Shown here in pieces: positions 6,471 to 6,553 of a stretch of DNA of 6,553 nucleotides. Source of the stretch: CAZTPH01 sp031552655 (lineage in GTDB: Bacteria; Pseudomonadota; Gammaproteobacteria; UBA9339). The notes beneath the pieces are model-generated. The model searched no databases and was not told where the DNA came from. It was given only the letters and a program-made list of their open reading frames with translations. Location of the stretch: positions 1-6,553 of the forward strand of contig JAVBML010000001.1 of NCBI GenBank assembly GCA_031552655.1. The letters run 5' to 3'. The position numbers and the translations under genes were made by a program. Within the stretch, counting starts at the first letter, position 1, and each line of letters starts with the position of its first letter.

Positions 6471-6553
6471 TTCACGAGTTAGCGGCACTCCTGTAAATCT
6501 AGTTCATTTTTTATCTGTTTCTTTATGGCTAGGGCAATAAGCGTAGCACACTT

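Larger units (their letters stand above)
6276..6493. mobile_element. Unrecognised ~218-bp hairpin-rich insertion inside dinB (MITE-like or structured-RNA element)
   Basis: The segment separates two stretches of Pol IV homology that should join as ...NELDL-TASAGV. By hand count its GC is about 50%, above its flanks. The ends are imperfect inverted repeats: AGTCGCTGCTAGC (6273-6285, reaching 3 nt into the dinB side) against AGTGCCGCTAAC (minus strand, 6489-6478), 10 of 13 with one gap. Inside are stem-loops in sequence: 6281-6309, 6327-6362, 6364-6442 and 6442-6470, so nearly the whole element is folded. There is no ORF of note, no transposase and no clear target-site duplication, so the edges are uncertain by several bases. 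Candidates are a non-autonomous transposon, a Rickettsia-palindromic-like element, or an RNA gene or ribozyme that inserts. I do not recognise the family. That it is an insertion is much firmer than what it is. Confidence 0.72.
5637..6553 (-). pseudogene. dinB: DNA polymerase IV (DinB), interrupted and 5'-partial in the window
   Basis: Three pieces of one Y-family polymerase frame can be read. From 6553 to 6494 the translation is KCATLIALAIKKQIKNELDL, which matches the Pol IV helix before the 'LTASAGVAP' strand. Homology resumes at 6275 with TASAGVAPNKFLAKVASEWH and runs through IFGVGKVTAAKL, the DNA-binding helix-hairpin-helix, and CRGIDER to an in-frame TAA at 5900-5898. In the same frame beyond the TAA, about 87 codons of the little-finger domain follow (KIRFQDFKLTT, ending near RLIGLGVRF) to a final TAA at 5637. 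So the gene has at least two lesions: a roughly 218-bp insertion that brings immediate stops and a frame change, and a nonsense codon (possibly CAA or AAA/GAA to TAA). The N-terminal catalytic palm lies beyond the right edge. The sequence reads more like gammaproteobacterial Pol IV than clostridial. A functional product is unlikely. Confidence 0.88.

Noticed and set aside
6276..6493. tRNA, or RNase P/tmRNA-like gene in the hairpin region
   Set aside because: No cloverleaf, no T-loop GTTCRANNC at the right spacing and no known core motif was found; stem sizes do not fit.

Overview
This AT-rich window (roughly 40% GC by eye) reads almost entirely on the minus strand. It carries a fermentation and hydrogen-sensing gene cluster that must come from an anaerobe. 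In transcription order (right to left) it holds a broken dinB (DNA polymerase IV) pseudogene, a 318-bp AT-rich regulatory gap, adhE (bifunctional aldehyde/alcohol dehydrogenase), rex (NADH-sensing repressor), a small thioredoxin-like [2Fe-2S] ferredoxin, an [FeFe]-hydrogenase-like protein with Fes and PAS domains, and the first 28 codons of what looks like a SpoIIE-type phosphatase running off the left edge. No RNA gene or CRISPR array was found.

adhE to the left edge (1-5318) looks like one operon. adhE and rex are 20 bp apart, rex overlaps the ferredoxin gene by 11 bp, the ferredoxin gene overlaps the hydrogenase gene by 11 bp (if its TTG start is right), and the next ORF starts 11 bp after the hydrogenase stop. 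A good sigma-70-type promoter (TTGACA, 16 bp, CATAAT) precedes adhE. A perfect 18-bp Rex-type palindrome lies over the predicted transcription start, so Rex probably represses its own operon until NADH rises. A weaker Rex-like site sits 132 bp further upstream. AdhE re-oxidises NADH by reducing acetyl-CoA to ethanol. The hydrogenase-like protein has all H-cluster cysteines but alanine in place of the proton-relay cysteine. That fits the putative sensory hydrogenases (groups C/D) rather than an H2-producing enzyme, and a phosphatase partner next door would complete a signalling module. The inference is one transcript linking ethanol fermentation, NADH sensing and H2 sensing.

The right end (5637-6553) is a dinB remnant. 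Two stretches of good Pol IV homology are separated by about 218 bp of foreign, hairpin-rich DNA of about 50% GC, which falls exactly where the protein should read through. A second lesion, an in-frame TAA, lies further downstream. The insertion has imperfect terminal inverted repeats and four consecutive stem-loops, and no coding capacity that I can see. It resembles a MITE-like or structured-RNA element that I do not recognise, and is the most novel thing here.

Taxonomy is ambiguous. The Rex/sensory-hydrogenase/SpoIIE set is typical of Clostridia and relatives, while the Pol IV remnant reads like a gammaproteobacterial one. Either a proteobacterium (perhaps a host-associated anaerobe with decaying genes) acquired the fermentation operon, or the dinB family assignment by eye is misleading.
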